Below, in pieces: positions 61,659 through 64,000 of a DNA stretch of 64,000 nt; the first letter of the stretch is position 1; each line of letters starts with the position of its first letter. A program made the translations under genes and the position numbers. The notes beneath the pieces are model-generated. The model did no database searches. It had not been told where the DNA came from and saw only the letters and a program-made list of their open reading frames with translations. Origin of the DNA: JAJDXW01 sp965214795 (GTDB lineage: Bacteria; Pseudomonadota; Gammaproteobacteria; HK1); NCBI GenBank assembly GCA_965214795.1, contig OZ243976.1, forward strand, positions 2,790,001 through 2,854,000, read 5' to 3'.

Positions 61659-61669
61659 CGAATCGCCCC

Positions 61670-62050
61670 CTACGGATCGGTGGATTCGGCGAGGACCCGG
61701 CGCGCGATGCGGAACGACTCGACGGCGGCCGGCATGCCGCAGTAGACGGCGATCTGGAGCAGGGTCTCGCGCAGCTCCTCGCGGGTGCACCCGTTGCGCA
61801 GCGCGCCGCGGAAGTGCAGGGCGAACTCCTCGCTCCGCCCGAGGGCCGCGAGCATGCACAGGTTGTTGAGGCTGCGCTGCTTCCGGCTCAACCCTTCGCG
61901 GGCCCACACCCCGCCCCAGCAGTACTCGTTGAGCAGGGTCTGGAAGTCCCGGTTGAAGTCGTCCACGTTGGCCATGGCCCGGTCCACGTACTCTTCGCCG
62001 AGGACTTCCTTGCGGATCTCGACTCCGCGTTCGAATTGCTCCGAGGGCAT
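61670..62050 (-). CDS. Carboxymuconolactone decarboxylase family protein
   Basis: A 126-residue CMD protein. MANVDDFNRDFQTLLNEYCW, then KQRSLNNLCMLAALGRSEEF, and ALRNGCTREELRETLLQIAVYCGMPAA are the characteristic 4-carboxymuconolactone decarboxylase motifs. PcaC is the prototype, but no other protocatechuate-pathway gene is visible, so the substrate is open. There is no CXXC peroxidase motif (CMD-AhpD type), which supports the decarboxylase-like branch. ATG at 62050; coupled to gshA. Confidence 0.85.
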   Translation of the reverse strand: MPSEQFERGVEIRKEVLGEEYVDRAMANVDDFNRDFQTLLNEYCWGGVWAREGLSRKQRSLNNLCMLAALGRSEEFALHFRGALRNGCTREELRETLLQIAVYCGMPAAVESFRIARRVLAESTDP

Positions 62051-62163
62051 CTGGTGTTCTCCACGAAGATGGGGGTGGCCGGCCGCCTCTCGCACCGGCC
62101 GGGCGCGGGGCGCTATCGTAGACGATGGCGAGCGGCGCGGCGGAGCGGGCCCGCGAAATGCCG

Positions 62164-62291
62164 ACAGTTCCCATTTTGGCGCCTGACTTCACCCCGAGCC
62201 GCAAGCCGTCTTCTCCTGGCGACTCGATCCGGGGCGGATCGACGGTCGTGCCGATCCCGCAGCGGGACCCGACGAGAAAAATGAGAACTGC
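62164..62291 (+). repeat. Family 2 MITE-like element, copy 2
   Basis: 128 bp: ACAGTTCCCATTTTGGCGC, then CCCGAGCCGCAAGCCGTCTT, ending AAAAATGAGAACTGCTGG. Same inside order as 43731-43870. It lies between the divergent carboxymuconolactone and 62313 genes. Confidence 0.75.
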
Positions 62292-62312
62292 TGGCGAAAC
62301 GCAAGGACGGAC

Positions 62313-62999
62313 ATGACGAACGACGGAATACTGGCCATCTGGCACGATGTCGGGCCGGAGATCGGGGACGAGTACGAACGGTGGTACTTCCGGGAACACC
62401 TGCCCGAGCGGCTCGGGGTGCCGGGCTTCGCTGCGGGCCGCCGGTACGAGGCGGTGTCGGGAACGCCCCGCTTCCTCACCTTCTACGAGGCAAAGAGCCC
62501 GGAGGTCTTTGTTTCAAAGCCGTATATCGATCGGCTGAACGCCCCGACCCCCTGGACCACGGAGGTGTTGAGACATTTCCGCGACACCAGTCGGACCGTC
62601 TGCCGGCGGACCTGGGCGGCGGGCGAGATCCGGGGGGCGTGGGCGGTGGTCCTGCGCGTCGACCGGAGCGCGGGGGCCGCGCCGGAAGAGGAGGAGGGGC
62701 TCGCGGCACGGGTCGCCGCCCTCGAGGAACGGGGCCGTGCGTGGGCCGGGGACTGGCGGGTCCTCCGGGTGGAACGCTGGCGGCGCGAGGCGCTCCCGTC
62801 TCCGGGGCCGACGGCGGAAACGAAGCTGCGGGCGGCCCCGGACCGGTTCATCGAGGGGGCGGTGCTCGCCCATTTCGCCCGCGAGGACGACGCCCGCTCG
62901 GCGGTTGGTGCCGCGGCGGGCGGTGGTACCGTGGGCGGTGGTACGGTGGGCGCGGAGACGGGGCTGTACCGTCTGCTCTGCGAGCTGCGGAGCGGCTGA
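62313..62999 (+). CDS. Dimeric alpha-beta-barrel-like hypothetical protein
   Basis: A 228-residue protein with two similar halves, each starting in a strand. The first: GILAIWHDVGPEIGDEYERW, REHLPERLGVPGFAAGRRYE, resembles EthD/DUF4286-type ferredoxin-like domains. The second half starts around residue 110 (RGAWAVVLRVDR). GGGTVGGGTVG is a short repeat. Function unknown. ATG at 62313, 22 bp after the MITE-like element. Confidence 0.65.
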   Translation: MTNDGILAIWHDVGPEIGDEYERWYFREHLPERLGVPGFAAGRRYEAVSGTPRFLTFYEAKSPEVFVSKPYIDRLNAPTPWTTEVLRHFRDTSRTVCRRTWAAGEIRGAWAVVLRVDRSAGAAPEEEEGLAARVAALEERGRAWAGDWRVLRVERWRREALPSPGPTAETKLRAAPDRFIEGAVLAHFAREDDARSAVGAAAGGGTVGGGTVGAETGLYRLLCELRSG

Positions 63000-63010
63000 A
63001 GGAGGCGGGC

Positions 63011-64000
63011 GTGGCGATTCACTTCTCGCGCGAGGAACTCGCGGCCCGGCGCGACGCGGCTGCGCGGGCGATGGAGGCGCGCGGCTTCGCCGGCCTCCTT
63101 CTGTTCAAGCCCGAGAGCATGTACTACCTCACCGGCTACGACACCTTCGGATTCTGCTTCTTCCAGTGCCTGTGGCTCGGGCGGGACGGGAGCATGACCC
63201 TGCTCACCCGTGCCCCGGACCTGCGCCAGGCCCGCCACACCTCGGTGATCGAGGAGGTCCGCGTATGGGTCGACGAAGCGGGGAGCGATCCGGCGCGCGA
63301 ACTGCGGCAGATAGCCGCCGCACACGCGGGGGCGGGAGAGCGGATCGGGGTGGAGCTCGACACGTACGGCCTCACCGCCGCGAACTGGCGCCGGGTCGAG
63401 GATGCGTTCGAAGGCTTCTGCCGGCTCGAGGACGCCTCGGGGCTCGTCTCGGAGCTTCGCCTGCGCAAGAGCCCGGCCGAGCTCGAGCACGTCCGCCGGG
63501 CCGCGGAGCTCGCCGACGACGCGCTCGCGCAGGCCGAGCGCCTCGCGGTTCCCGGCGCGTTCGAGGGCGACATCCTGGCTGCGATGCAAGGAGCCGTCTT
63601 CCGGGGCGGCGGCGACTATCCGGGCAACGAGTTCATCATCGGCTCGGGGCGCGATGCACTCCTTTGCCGCTACTTCTCGGGTCGGCGTCGGCTCGGGGCG
63701 CGCGACCAGCTCACCCTCGAGTTCGCGGGCGCCTGGCGTCACTACCACGCCGCCCTCATGCGCACCTTCGTCATCGGGCCGGTGGGGCCGGAGCAGCACG
63801 CCCTGTACCGGGCCTGCCGCGAGGCGCTCGAGGCCTGCATCGAGGAGGTCCGGCCGGGCCGGGTCTTCGGCGACGTGTTCGACGCTCACGCAAGGGTGCT
63901 CGACGCCGCGGGCCTCCGCGCCCACCGGATGAACGCCTGCGGCTACAGCCTGGGCGCGACGTTTTCGCCCACCTGGATGGACGGGCCGATGTTCCATGCC
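63011..64000 (+). CDS. M24 peptidase (Xaa-Pro aminopeptidase/creatinase-like), partial
   Basis: The first 330 residues of an M24 protein, cut by the window end. N-terminal creatinase domain AMEARGFAGLLLFKPESMYYLTGYDTFG, and the catalytic domain from about residue 150 (LRKSPAELEHVRRAAELADDAL). LTLEFAGAWRHYHAALMRTF occupies the place of the metal-ligand DxGxxxxxYxxDxTRTF motif, but the ligands are changed: Glu for the first Asp, and Tyr/His-Ala for the later Asp. Such divergence is seen in creatinase-type, metal-free members, so the reaction may be creatine-like amine hydrolysis, or ectoine-type hydrolysis. GTG at 63011 follows GGAGGCGGGC. Confidence 0.8.
   Translation, partial: MAIHFSREELAARRDAAARAMEARGFAGLLLFKPESMYYLTGYDTFGFCFFQCLWLGRDGSMTLLTRAPDLRQARHTSVIEEVRVWVDEAGSDPARELRQIAAAHAGAGERIGVELDTYGLTAANWRRVEDAFEGFCRLEDASGLVSELRLRKSPAELEHVRRAAELADDALAQAERLAVPGAFEGDILAAMQGAVFRGGGDYPGNEFIIGSGRDALLCRYFSGRRRLGARDQLTLEFAGAWRHYHAALMRTFVIGPVGPEQHALYRACREALEACIEEVRPGRVFGDVFDAHARVLDAAGLRAHRMNACGYSLGATFSPTWMDGPMFHA

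Noticed and set aside
61670..62050. Naming the gene pcaC.
   Set aside because: Family is clear but no protocatechuate genes are near and the partner is gshA; function is open.
1..64000. Search for tRNA or rRNA genes.
   Set aside because: No cloverleaf-type sequence or rRNA-like stretch was recognised by eye. A tRNAscan/Infernal run would be decisive.

Overview
The window is high-GC, densely coded chromosomal DNA from a proteobacterium. It carries a complete System I cytochrome c maturation set (ccmA-I), a membrane nitrate reductase operon (narK-narK2-narGHJI), an FNR-type oxygen sensor with an FNR box, PPK2, CueR/CopA, and an E. coli-type GshA. The single-enzyme GshA leans gammaproteobacterial. 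The many decayed toxin-antitoxin, restriction and replication fragments and the short repeats resemble genomes of uncultured marine or host-associated proteobacteria. The exact lineage is inference.

Layout. 1-5.6 kb: the end of an ABC ATPase, a cNMP-binding protein, and minus-strand amino-acid oxidation genes (DapA-family lyase, FAD oxidoreductase, a two-subunit Fe-S/FAD dehydrogenase) resembling hydroxyproline or opine catabolism, interrupted by a small membrane/coiled-coil gene. 5.7-10.9 kb: SlyD-like isomerase, PPK2, short repeat A, an integrase remnant beside a Uma2 gene, an SMP-30/LRE lactonase and an enoyl-CoA hydratase-like enzyme. 11.2-22 kb: an island of decayed defence genes (OLD nuclease/UvrD helicase pair of Gabija type, type I restriction hsdR pieces, a second Uma2, an XRE-ImmA/DUF4411 pair) around an intact dimethylglycine/sarcosine dehydrogenase-like gene. 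21.9-32.7 kb: fnr, a perfect FNR box and narK-narK2-narGHJI, which together form an anaerobic nitrate respiration unit. 33-43 kb: ccmHI, cueR, a DUF433/DUF5615 toxin-antitoxin pair, a duplicated and broken replication module, and copA. 42.5-48.6 kb: ccmABCDEF and ccmG, so the ccm operon is split by about 8 kb of copper-resistance and mobile-element DNA. 49-64 kb: thioesterase, cyclophilin-fold protein, an AAA ATPase with a truncated DUF4276 gene, GST, nitrilase, glutaredoxin, thiolase plus HMG-CoA-synthase-like/DUF35 fusion, desaturase, D-2-hydroxyacid dehydrogenase, gshA, a carboxymuconolactone decarboxylase family gene and the start of an M24 peptidase.

Three families of short interspersed elements with terminal inverted repeats (about 60-255 bp, MITE-like) are scattered through the window. 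Family 1 has five copies and carries a variable number of an internal 11-bp unit. One copy sits inside a small reading frame and is flanked by a candidate 6-bp target duplication. The overall picture is a core respiratory and metabolic chromosome repeatedly entered by mobile DNA that has since decayed.
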